Source: Candidatus Blautia equi
Lineage (GTDB): Bacteria > Bacillota > Clostridia > Lachnospirales > Lachnospiraceae
NCBI GenBank assembly: GCA_018064695.1
Contig: JAGHUU010000322.1
Location: forward strand, 1 to 8,791
Direction: 5' to 3'
DNA length: 8,791 nt
In this document: piece after piece, positions 1 through 5,938 of the stretch
Numbering within the stretch: the first letter of the stretch is position 1
Layout of the letters: each line of letters opens with the position of its first letter
Notes under the pieces: generated by a model
Seen by the model: the letters and a program-made list of their open reading frames with translations, nothing else
Told to the model about the DNA's origin: nothing
Database searches by the model: none
Position numbers and translations under genes: made by a program

Positions 1-184
1 TATTTTCGCGGTATTCGATCTGGTCGCGGATCTCATCTACAGTGCTCTCGCGGCGCTCGGAAAACCATGGAGAAAGCTTGGATTCGCAGTCACCACAGAG
101 AGTTCCGTCACTGAGTTTTCTATTGCCGAAAAGATGGATTTATTCACCGCAGATACTACAATATTTTTTGTCAAATAATCCCAT
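1..184 (-). pseudogene. DUF4428-like zinc-ribbon protein, 5' part, interrupted by an in-frame stop
   Basis: Read on the minus strand from ATG at 184-182, the frame begins MGLFDKKYCSICGE and meets TAA at 142-140 (codon 15). It then stays open to the window edge with HLFGNRKLSDGTLCGDCESK followed by LSPWFSERR. Two CxxC pairs (C9/C12 and C30/C33), the GNRKL...DG segment and the LSPWF motif match the N-terminal zinc ribbon of DUF4428 proteins, as I know the family. A good ribosome binding site (AGGAGG, complement of 192-197) lies 7 bases before the ATG. One base change (AAA to TAA, Lys to stop) would explain the interruption, and no Met follows in the visible part to restart translation. The rest of the gene lies outside the window. 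It could be a true nonsense allele or a sequencing error. The function of DUF4428 proteins is poorly known. Confidence 0.72.
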
Positions 185-257
185 ATTGGTTCCTCCTTTT
201 TTGACCTTTTTATACTAATAAAAACACCATGTTTCCGGTTTCCTGTCATCAGAAGAA

Positions 258-286
258 TTGCCCGCAATTAAAGAAAATGCTATAAT
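258..286 (+). promoter_or_regulatory. Sigma-A type promoter upstream of the GH43 relic and ABC-F gene
   Basis: TTGCCC (258-263) and TATAAT (281-286) are separated by exactly 17 bases, and the -10 box is preceded by TGC, an extended -10 feature. Predicted start of transcription is near 293, about 70 bases before the ATG at 364. A GTGATC direct repeat (300-305 and 310-315) lies just downstream. Since the glycosidase gene is a relic, this is the best visible promoter for the ABC-F gene. Confidence 0.6.
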
Positions 287-363
287 TGTCTGTAAATCAG
301 TGATCTATTGTGATCGTATAAAAAATACGTACAGGGAAAGGTTTTTTCAGGAGGAATAGAAAG

Positions 364-566
364 ATGAAGAAACAGGTTTTTAACCCATATCTGCCAAGCT
401 ATGGAGATTCGGTGAAGTTGTGGCAGAGATCGCCATCCAGCCATCCGAGAGCTGGGAGACCTTTACCGCACCGCTTCAGATCAAGTCCGGCAAATCCCCG
501 CTGTACTTCACATACACCGGAGAGGGCTATGCGTACTTCATGAGTTTTACACTTTCTAAAAAATAA
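364..566 (+). pseudogene. Relic of a GH43-type glycosidase with large internal deletion
   Basis: An AGGAGG site precedes ATG at 364. The first residues, MKKQVFNPYLPSY, match the usual start of GH43-family glycosidases, which continue into a DGEPHVFGDRVY-type segment. Here that segment is absent. From about 405-414 a different frame carries EVVAEIAIQPSESWETFTA, then GKSPLYFTYTGEGYAYFMSF, ending in LSKK and TAA at 564-566. This resembles the beta-sandwich C-terminal (CBM6-like) domain of the same proteins. The central catalytic part, normally well over 300 codons, is missing and the two ends are out of frame. The ATG frame runs only to TGA at 541-543, giving a 59-residue scrambled peptide. The family call comes from remembered N- and C-terminal patterns and is firm for the N-terminus, less so for the exact subfamily. 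Confidence 0.68.
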
Positions 567-586
567 AGCAGGGGATTGAAACACCA

Positions 587-2314
587 ATGATATCATTTAA
601 AGAAGTGACCTTTGGATATCCACAGAAGGATTTATATAATAAGATCAGTTTTGAGATCAACGAGGGGGATCAGGCCGTTCTCATAGGAAGCAACGGAACG
701 GGTAAGAGTACCCTGTTAAAGCTTCTCATGAATGAGGAGCTGTTCACCTATGAGGGTGTGATCAAAAAGGATGAGAACATTCGAATTGGCCTTGTGAGCC
801 AGTTTGTGGGTCATGAGGATTCGGACGTAACCGCCTTTGATTACCTGGCGGAGCCTTTTGTGGAACTGCAGAGGCAGAATGATGCCCTCTGCGAGGAGAT
901 GGGTTCAGCAGAAAACATGGACGAGGTATTTGGAAGATACCAGAAGGTGCTGGATGAGATGGACGCTGTGGATGCCTACAACTATCCGTCCAACATTGGA
1001 AAGCAGCTCTCCATAGCCGGCCTTTCCCGCATTGAGAACCTGCCTGTGAATAAGATCAGCGGCGGAGAGTACAAGATGCTCTCCATCATCCGGAATATGC
1101 TCCTTAAGCCCCAGCTCCTCATTATGGATGAGCCGGATGCCTTTCTGGATTTTAAGAATATCATGGGTCTTACCAGACTCATCAATGCATATAAGGGAAC
1201 CATTCTGGCCATCACCCACAACAGACTGATGCTGAGCCAGTGCTTTAATAAGATCCTCCATCTGGAGAACGAGCAGCTGCAGGAGTTCCCGGGAACCTTT
1301 GCGGAGTACAACCGCGCAATGCTGGATACCAAGATCAGCATGCAGGAGAATGCCGCGAAGTTTGACGATTTCATTGCCATTCAGGAGCAGGTAATCAAGC
1401 GCATCCGCGGCCTGGCGGAAAACACGCCGGACCCAAGCAGTGGCCGACAGCTCCGCGCCAGAGTGAGCTACCTGGAGAGACTGAAGATCATGAGGGGCGA
1501 GAACCCGTTCATTGAGGAACATGACTATGGCTTCCATTTCCCGGAGGTGGGTACAGCTGCAAAGGAGAATGCTGATAGTGAGACCGGAATCATTTCAGAA
1601 ACCGATGGAGTGACCGGAAGTGAAGCAGTGGCGGGAGCTGATCTGTCAGCTGCGGGAGATTCTGCAAAGGCTGACAGGAAGTCCTGTACAGATTGCCCGC
1701 AGGAGCCTGTGATCTCCGTGAAGAACTTCTCATTAGTATTTGATCGTCCGATCCTTACAGATATCTCCTTTGATATTCAGGCGGGAGAGAAAGTAGCCAT
1801 TGTAGGCGCCAACGGAACCGGAAAATCCAGCCTTCTGGAGGCTGTCTATGAGCAGATGAAGGCAGATCCTGATAAGGAGATCGGCTTCTTCCGCCAGATC
1901 TACGACAATGATGAGCAGGAGATGCTCTCCGGCGGCGAGCGTAACCTCCGCCAGCTCCGGGCACTCTGCGATACCAATGTCTCCATCCTGTTTCTGGATG
2001 AGCCTACCAGTCATCTGGACACCTATGCCCAGATCGCGCTGGAGGAAGCACTGGCAGAATATAAGGGCACAGTCCTCATGGTTTCTCATGATTTCTATAC
2101 CGTAGCCAACTGCGCAGACCGCATCCTGATCCTGGAAAACGGCGGCCTCCGCGAGATGAGCAGCCGTGCCTACAGAAAATCCATCTACAAAAACTATTTC
2201 AACAGCGAACTTCTGGAACAGGAGCGCAAACGCCGGGAGATCGAGGTGAAGGTAAACGCCCTCTTAAAAGCCGGCAAACACGCCGAAGCCAAAGCTGTGC
2301 TGGAAGCTATATAA
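587..2314 (+). CDS. ABC-F family ATPase (two ATP-binding cassettes, no membrane domain)
   Basis: Soluble twin-cassette ATPase of the ABC-F type. Family members bind the ribosome and act in translation or in protection from ribosome-targeting antibiotics; the substrate context of this one is unknown. Cassette 1 has Walker A GSNGTGKS (34-41), signature ISGGE (157-161), Walker B LLIMDEP (177-183) and switch His 211. Cassette 2 has GANGTGKS (407-414), Q-loop Gln 437, LSGGE (447-451), ILFLDEP (467-473) and His 501. The first D-loop reads DAFLDF instead of the usual TNHLD. The linker between cassettes contains helices (about 245-305) and then an Ala/Ser/Asp/Glu-rich stretch (321-372). Cassette 2 has only 32 residues between Walker A and signature, against 115 in cassette 1. 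The C-terminus (544-575) is a short charged helix. The start ATG has AGGGGA 11 bases upstream. It follows the glycosidase relic by 20 bases, so it probably shares that promoter. No transmembrane segments are seen. The resistance role is inference only. Confidence 0.9.
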   Translation: MISFKEVTFGYPQKDLYNKISFEINEGDQAVLIGSNGTGKSTLLKLLMNEELFTYEGVIKKDENIRIGLVSQFVGHEDSDVTAFDYLAEPFVELQRQNDALCEEMGSAENMDEVFGRYQKVLDEMDAVDAYNYPSNIGKQLSIAGLSRIENLPVNKISGGEYKMLSIIRNMLLKPQLLIMDEPDAFLDFKNIMGLTRLINAYKGTILAITHNRLMLSQCFNKILHLENEQLQEFPGTFAEYNRAMLDTKISMQENAAKFDDFIAIQEQVIKRIRGLAENTPDPSSGRQLRARVSYLERLKIMRGENPFIEEHDYGFHFPEVGTAAKENADSETGIISETDGVTGSEAVAGADLSAAGDSAKADRKSCTDCPQEPVISVKNFSLVFDRPILTDISFDIQAGEKVAIVGANGTGKSSLLEAVYEQMKADPDKEIGFFRQIYDNDEQEMLSGGERNLRQLRALCDTNVSILFLDEPTSHLDTYAQIALEEALAEYKGTVLMVSHDFYTVANCADRILILENGGLREMSSRAYRKSIYKNYFNSELLEQERKRREIEVKVNALLKAGKHAEAKAVLEAI

Positions 2315-2321
2315 ACGCAAT

Positions 2322-2352
2322 AAAAAACTCGTCCCATCCGGACGAGTTTTTT
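2322..2352. terminator. Bidirectional rho-independent terminator
   Basis: A 12-bp perfect stem, AAAAAACTCGTC (2322-2333) with GACGAGTTTTTT (2341-2352), encloses a 7-base loop and can extend by one C-G pair. It starts 8 bases after the ABC-F stop. In the other direction it lies 11 bases beyond the stop of the minus-strand 37-codon gene, with a run of six T on either strand, so it can end transcription from both sides. Confidence 0.88.
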
Positions 2353-2362
2353 CGTGAACTTA

Positions 2363-2476
2363 TTATTTATCATAACCTTTCAGGATACCGAAGGCGATAG
2401 AGCCGAAGCCCCAGATTCCGGCCGCAGAAATACCCATAATAAAGGTCCATGCTGCTGCACTTGTAAGTACTGTCAT
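2363..2476 (-). CDS. 37-residue single-pass small membrane protein
   Basis: Minus-strand ATG at 2476 with an AGAGGTG ribosome binding site 7 bases upstream opens a 37-codon frame ending in TAA at 2365-2363. The peptide starts MTVLTSAAAW, has one hydrophobic segment (about residues 7-32) and ends ILKGYDK, so the positively charged tail probably faces the cytoplasm. G15, A19 and G23 form a small-xxx-small series on one helix face, and S26 and G30 form another such pair, patterns that favour helix packing. It has a well-formed promoter of its own (2538-2566), LysR-type operator sites upstream and a terminator just beyond its stop, so it looks like a real, single-gene transcript. It is divergent from the LysR gene. 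I do not recognise the family. A membrane-active regulator, transporter accessory subunit or small toxin are all possible, with nothing in the window to choose among them. Confidence 0.75.
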   Translation of the reverse strand: MTVLTSAAAWTFIMGISAAGIWGFGSIAFGILKGYDK

Positions 2477-2527
2477 GGTAATGCACCTCTCTCTTTCATT
2501 TTTCTGGAAATCCCTGCAGGTGATCTT

Positions 2528-2544
2528 TTATGATTGCATCATAA
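2528..2544. promoter_or_regulatory. Perfect palindrome overlapping the -10 box of the small membrane protein gene
   Basis: TTATGAT-TGC-ATCATAA is a perfect 7+3+7 inverted repeat. It covers the predicted -10 box (complement of 2538-2543) and start point (about 2531) of the minus-strand 37-codon gene. A protein bound here would block that promoter. Its sequence differs from the LysR-type palindrome at 2587-2605, so a second regulator is conceivable. Part of the symmetry may arise simply from the TATGAT box. Confidence 0.4.
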
Positions 2545-2566
2545 TCCCTTTTGTGATAAAAGTAAA
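2538..2566 (-). promoter_or_regulatory. Promoter of the 37-residue membrane protein gene
   Basis: On the minus strand TTTACT (complement of 2561-2566) and TATGAT (complement of 2538-2543) are separated by 17 bases. Predicted start near 2531 gives a leader of about 55 bases. The -35 box is imperfect, as expected for a promoter helped by an activator, and it lies inside the degenerate repeat copy at 2553-2569. Confidence 0.6.
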
Positions 2567-2578
2567 GCTAGATATATT
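2551..2578 (+). promoter_or_regulatory. Candidate promoter of the LysR-family gene
   Basis: TTGTGA (2551-2556) and TATATT (2573-2578) are separated by 16 bases. Predicted start lies near 2585, so the palindrome at 2587-2605 would sit at the start of the message and allow autorepression. The promoter overlaps head-to-head with the minus-strand promoter at 2538-2566. Confidence 0.45.
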
Positions 2579-2605
2579 TATGTTAGTGATAAGTAAAGCT
2601 TATCA
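2553..2605. promoter_or_regulatory. LysR-type operator pair between divergent genes
   Basis: The palindrome TGATAAGTAAAGCTTATCA (2587-2605) has perfect 7-base arms and contains the LysR T-N11-A signature (T2590 to A2602). Its centre, 2596, is 65 bases upstream of the predicted start of the minus-strand gene, the classic LysR recognition-site position. A related copy with two extra A (GTGATAAAAGTAAAGCT, 2553-2569) lies roughly three helical turns nearer, where LysR activation sites normally sit. Confidence 0.65.
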
Positions 2606-2625
2606 TATATCAGGAGGAAGATTCC

Positions 2626-3519
2626 ATGGATCAGAGCAGTATTGAAACCTTCTTAACCGTTGCGGAGGAAGGCAGTTTTCGAAAGGCAGCAGGCCGGCTT
2701 GGCTACACCCAGGCAGGGGTCAGTTACATCATTCATACCCTGGAGGAGGATATGGGCCTCACACTTTTTATCCGTGAGCGCACCGGCGTACGCCTGTCCC
2801 CGGAGGGTCAGGAACTGCTCCCCTACATCAGACAGCTGGACAGCGACAACCGTGTCCTTGAGGACACCATTCATGAGCTGCAGGGACTGGAGAGGGGCTC
2901 ACTGAGAGTTCAGGTATTTGACAGTATTTCCATCCACTGGCTCCCCGGCATTCTCCAGCAGTTTAAAAAGGAATACCCCTGCATTCATGTGGAGCTGATC
3001 TCCGAGGAGGACAGCGCCAAGGCGGAGGCTATGGTCTCCATGCATGAGGTGGACTGCGGCTTCTTTCTCACAGATGTCCATTCCGAGCTGGATGTGTTTA
3101 CCCTTCTGGAAGAAAACCTGCTGGCCATTGTCTCCCCCGACCATGAACTGGCTGACCGCGAATACTTCCCTGTGTCCCGGCTGGGCGAATTTCCATACAT
3201 CAGCATGAAATACGATCACCACACCGGCATCCGGGGGATCTTTGAAAAGCATCATACCAAACCCAACACGGCATACTGTATGGACAACGACTATGCCGCC
3301 ATGGCCATGGTCAGCAAAGGCCTTGGCTACTGCATCTTTCCGGAGCTCCTTCTGCAGGACATCCCCTATGAGATCCGCTGCCTGCGCTTTGATAAGCCGC
3401 AGAAACGAACCATCCGCATAGGCACCCGCTCCATGGAGACCGCCTCCAAAGCCTGTGTAAAATTCATAGAATGTACCAGAAAATGGGTGAAAGAGAATAC
3501 GGCCCCTGTATTGACATAA
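2626..3519 (+). CDS. LysR-family transcriptional regulator
   Basis: 297 residues, the normal length of the family. Residues 1-60 form the winged helix-turn-helix: SIETFLTVAEEGSFRKAAGR, then LGYTQAGVSYIIHTLEEDMG and LF-RERTGVRLSPEG. A linker helix covers about 60-90, and the ligand-binding domain (two alpha/beta lobes) starts at GSLRVQVF (91-98) and runs to the end. The ligand cannot be told from sequence. The start ATG has AGGAGG 8 bases upstream. The gene is divergent from the 37-codon membrane protein gene, and the shared intergenic region carries a LysR-type palindrome, so it likely activates that gene and limits itself. No terminator follows; the promoter of the kinase operon begins inside its last codons. 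Confidence 0.93.
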   Translation: MDQSSIETFLTVAEEGSFRKAAGRLGYTQAGVSYIIHTLEEDMGLTLFIRERTGVRLSPEGQELLPYIRQLDSDNRVLEDTIHELQGLERGSLRVQVFDSISIHWLPGILQQFKKEYPCIHVELISEEDSAKAEAMVSMHEVDCGFFLTDVHSELDVFTLLEENLLAIVSPDHELADREYFPVSRLGEFPYISMKYDHHTGIRGIFEKHHTKPNTAYCMDNDYAAMAMVSKGLGYCIFPELLLQDIPYEIRCLRFDKPQKRTIRIGTRSMETASKACVKFIECTRKWVKENTAPVLT

Positions 3520-3539
3520 TGTCTGTTTTTCGCAATAAT
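3511..3539 (+). promoter_or_regulatory. Promoter of the two-component operon
   Basis: A consensus TTGACA (3511-3516) and AATAAT (3534-3539) are separated by 17 bases. The -35 box overlaps the last LysR codons, just before its stop at 3517-3519. Predicted start is near 3546, about 40 bases before the kinase ATG. Confidence 0.6.
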
Positions 3540-3585
3540 ATTTTTAAGAAGCTGAAAAAACGCAGCCGGAAACACAGGAGGGGAA

Positions 3586-4827
3586 ATGAGTACGATATCT
3601 TTTCAAACGCTGATGGCTTTTCTGATTGAATGCCTTTTTTATGGTCTGCTCATCACAACTGTTGTTACAGACACTTATATCGCGAAAAAGAATAAAAAAG
3701 TCTTTTTGCGTGCCATCCTGTTCTGCGTGCTCAACTTACTTACAGATTTTCTGGAATTATGGGTAGATAAAAATACGAATCTGATGATGGTCCGTGTTAT
3801 AGCTTCCGCTGTCGGCTACAGCGTCCGCCCTTTTATTCTTCTCTGCTTTTTAAGATTAAGCTTTCCAAAAAGGAAACTGCATGTTCATCATGCCCTTGCT
3901 GTACTGAACCTTCTGCTGTATGCAACCGCACACTTTACGCATCTGGCTACTTATTTCACCGAAGGTGTAACATTCCACAGAGGTCCTTTAGGATATACAG
4001 TCTATTATATCTGTGGGCTTGGCCTCCTGGACATCATGGTCAATTCCACAGTGGAACATTTGCACAGTCGTACCCGGCGTTGGATCATACTTCCCCTCGG
4101 CTCCATGCTGATCGTGAATTCTGTTTACTCTGATTACACCTACCAGTTTCCGGATAAGCTCACTGCTCTGAACAAAGCACTGATTCTGGTTTTGTTCCTG
4201 TATTATCTGTTTTATCATCTTCAGATGGCAGAGCAGTACGAGGAGAAGGTTTTGCAGAACCAGCAGCTGCAGCTGATGATCTCGCAGATCAAGCCGCACT
4301 TTTTCTTTAACACGCTTACCACCATACAGGCCCTTTGCACCATTGATCCAAAGAAGGCCTCCAAAATATTAGGTCTCTTTGCTTCTTATATCCGGCAGAA
4401 TCTTTCAGCCCAAACCACCATGCTGATTCCGTTTTCCAGAGAATTACAGCATATTAAGACGTACGCTGAGATCGAAATGCTGAGATTCCCAAACATCGAA
4501 GTGCAGTATGACCTGAACATCACCGATTTTGACATCGCGGCGCTCTCCATCCAGCCACTGGTGGAAAATGCCATCAAACATGGAATCCGTTCCCGTGAAC
4601 ATGGACTGGTGACAATTCGCACGCGTCAGAATGCAGATGCGATCATCCTTACCATCGAGGATAACGGAATCGGATTCGATCCTTCAAAAATTGAGGATTT
4701 CGATGAATCTCATATCGGGATCCGAAACGTCCGCAGCCGTCTGCACATGCTGCAGCAGGCTGACATGGACATTCAGAGCAATGACAATGGCACAACGATC
4801 ACAATTACATTACCATGGGAGAATTAA
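3586..4827 (+). CDS. LytS-like membrane sensor histidine kinase (His_kinase + GHKL ATPase)
   Basis: Sensor kinase that should autophosphorylate and pass the phosphate to the response regulator encoded next to it. Residues 1-212 contain about six or seven hydrophobic segments (around 8-28, 41-59, 68-92, 102-122, 135-155, 165-182, 194-212) with no large extracellular domain, so the signal may be sensed within or near the membrane. A short coiled segment follows (213-232), then the His_kinase box QIKPHFFFNTL with phospho-acceptor His 238. The ATPase part shows the N-box LVENAIKHG (325-333), G1 DNGIGFD (359-365) and G2 HIGIRNVRSRL (376-386). AGGAGGGG precedes the ATG. The response regulator gene starts 3 bases after its stop, indicating one transcript. 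The signal is unknown. Confidence 0.93.
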   Translation: MSTISFQTLMAFLIECLFYGLLITTVVTDTYIAKKNKKVFLRAILFCVLNLLTDFLELWVDKNTNLMMVRVIASAVGYSVRPFILLCFLRLSFPKRKLHVHHALAVLNLLLYATAHFTHLATYFTEGVTFHRGPLGYTVYYICGLGLLDIMVNSTVEHLHSRTRRWIILPLGSMLIVNSVYSDYTYQFPDKLTALNKALILVLFLYYLFYHLQMAEQYEEKVLQNQQLQLMISQIKPHFFFNTLTTIQALCTIDPKKASKILGLFASYIRQNLSAQTTMLIPFSRELQHIKTYAEIEMLRFPNIEVQYDLNITDFDIAALSIQPLVENAIKHGIRSREHGLVTIRTRQNADAIILTIEDNGIGFDPSKIEDFDESHIGIRNVRSRLHMLQQADMDIQSNDNGTTITITLPWEN

Positions 4828-4830
4828 TTT

Positions 4831-5652
4831 ATGGATCAGACTATGAAGGTTCTCTGTATTGATGATGAACCAATAATCTTACAGCAGATCACACAGATCT
4901 GCCGGGAATCAGAATGCTTCGCTTCCGTAAACGGATGTTTGAAAGCGGAAGAAGCACTTACTTATCTGGAAGCCAATCCGGTGGACGTTGTTTTTCTGGA
5001 CATCAACATGCCCGGCATGAACGGCCTGTCCCTTGCGGAAAAGATTAAAGAGCTTTACCCGGAAACGGTGCTGGTCTTTGTCACCAGCTACCTGGAATAT
5101 GCCATCGACGCCTTCCAGCTCCATGCCGACGGTTACCTTACCAAACCGATCTCCGTGGAGGATATCCAGAAGGAAGCAGCGCATATCAATCAGCTCAAAC
5201 AGCGCTTTCAGCCAAAAACAGATGTGTTTATTCAGACCTTCGGCAATTTTGAAGTGTATGTAAAAGGAACACCTGTCAGATTTGAACGAAGAAAATCCAA
5301 GGAGATCCTGGCCTACCTCGTAGACAAACGCGGCACAGGTGTATCCAGAGCAGAACTTGCCTCCATCATCTGGGAAGATGAGTTATACGATCACTCCAAA
5401 CAGAAACAGCTGGACGTATTCATTCAGAGCCTGAAAAAGACCCTGGCCGCATACGATATTCAGTTTATTTTCGATCTCCAGAAACGCGAACTCCGCGTGG
5501 ACCCGTCCTCCTTCCAGTGCGACTTCTACGATTTCCTGGACGGCAAAGCCAACGCCAAAATGTCCTACTGCGGCAGCTACCTGGACGCATACTCCTGGGC
5601 GGAGTATACAAAGGCTTATCTGTCACACAAAGGGTTGAATCTGAAGGCATGA
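4831..5652 (+). CDS. Response regulator: CheY receiver plus SARP-like winged helix
   Basis: 273 residues. The receiver domain (about 5-122) has the acidic pair D11/D12, phospho-acceptor D57 in VVFLDINMPG, T85 in FVTS and K105 in LTKP, so it looks fully active. The output domain (about 131-226) begins FIQTFGNFEVYV and contains RRKSKEILAYLVDKRG, then the recognition region SRAELASIIWED and the QKQLDVFIQSLKKTL helix. This matches the OmpR/SARP-type winged helix. After it comes only a short start of a BTAD-like region (DFYDFLDGK to SYLDAYSWAEYTKAYL) without the usual TPR-like helices. I recall short regulators of this shape from gut Clostridia, paired with LytS-like kinases, so I think it is complete. 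GGGAG inside the kinase's last codons is its ribosome binding site, 9 bases before the ATG. Target genes are not evident. Confidence 0.92.
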   Translation: MDQTMKVLCIDDEPIILQQITQICRESECFASVNGCLKAEEALTYLEANPVDVVFLDINMPGMNGLSLAEKIKELYPETVLVFVTSYLEYAIDAFQLHADGYLTKPISVEDIQKEAAHINQLKQRFQPKTDVFIQTFGNFEVYVKGTPVRFERRKSKEILAYLVDKRGTGVSRAELASIIWEDELYDHSKQKQLDVFIQSLKKTLAAYDIQFIFDLQKRELRVDPSSFQCDFYDFLDGKANAKMSYCGSYLDAYSWAEYTKAYLSHKGLNLKA

Positions 5653-5704
5653 TATGCAGCTATGAAAGATGAACCCTGCATCATTTGCGAATCTGCTTAA
5701 AAAC

Positions 5705-5767
5705 AATACCCCCTTAAATTTCCATAACTGCTGATTTTTTGGAGTTATGGAAATTTAAGGGGGTATT
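5705..5767. terminator. Long perfect hairpin, likely bidirectional terminator or dispersed palindrome
   Basis: A 25-bp perfect inverted repeat (5705-5729 with 5743-5767), including a CCCCC/GGGGG tract next to A/T ends, encloses a 13-base loop. It is 52 bases after the response regulator stop and is followed by more T residues (to 5770). It can end transcription of the two-component operon. The stem is longer than most intrinsic terminators, so it may also be a small dispersed palindromic element. Confidence 0.7.
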
Positions 5768-5770
5768 TTT

Positions 5771-5938
5771 GCTGAGAAACTCAAACATAACGAAAAGTTT
5801 AGAAATATAGATTGCGCAGCTTCGTAAATAAAGATATAAACGAAATAAATTCGGAAATCTTTGAATATTTTTTATAGAAAATATTATATCAAAACATCCG
5901 ACAAACATTCAACTTTTTGATTATAAATAATCGTATGA
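5771..5938. other. AT-rich intergenic gap without a recognisable gene
   Basis: This stretch lies between two hairpins and between converging genes. Open frames across it are short, lack ribosome binding sites and have no recognisable motifs. It contains an A/T-only inverted repeat (AATATTTT at 5864-5871, AAAATATT at 5878-5885) and a weak promoter-like pair (TTGAAT 5862-5867, TATATC 5885-5890, 17-base spacing) pointing toward the terminator at 5939-5981. Nothing else is supported. Confidence 0.5.

Noticed and set aside
37..267. Minus-strand 76-codon frame
   Set aside because: It is a shifted-frame shadow of the DUF4428-like gene: the family motifs and ribosome binding site belong to the frame starting at 184.
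313..330. Small CGTAT/ATACG inverted repeat in the leader of the glycosidase relic
   Set aside because: The arms are only 5 bp around an A tract, too short to separate from chance.
905..1537. 210-codon minus-strand frame inside the ABC-F gene
   Set aside because: It lies wholly within a strongly supported coding gene, has no recognisable motif or ribosome binding site, and is explained by codon bias.
5653..5681. ATGCAG/CTGCAT inverted repeat after the response regulator
   Set aside because: Six-base arms with a 16-base loop and no T-tract; the strong hairpin at 5705-5767 is the better terminator.
5714..5908. 64-codon minus-strand frame in the AT-rich gap
   Set aside because: It begins in A/T-only sequence without a ribosome binding site and ends inside the 25-bp hairpin, with no motif.
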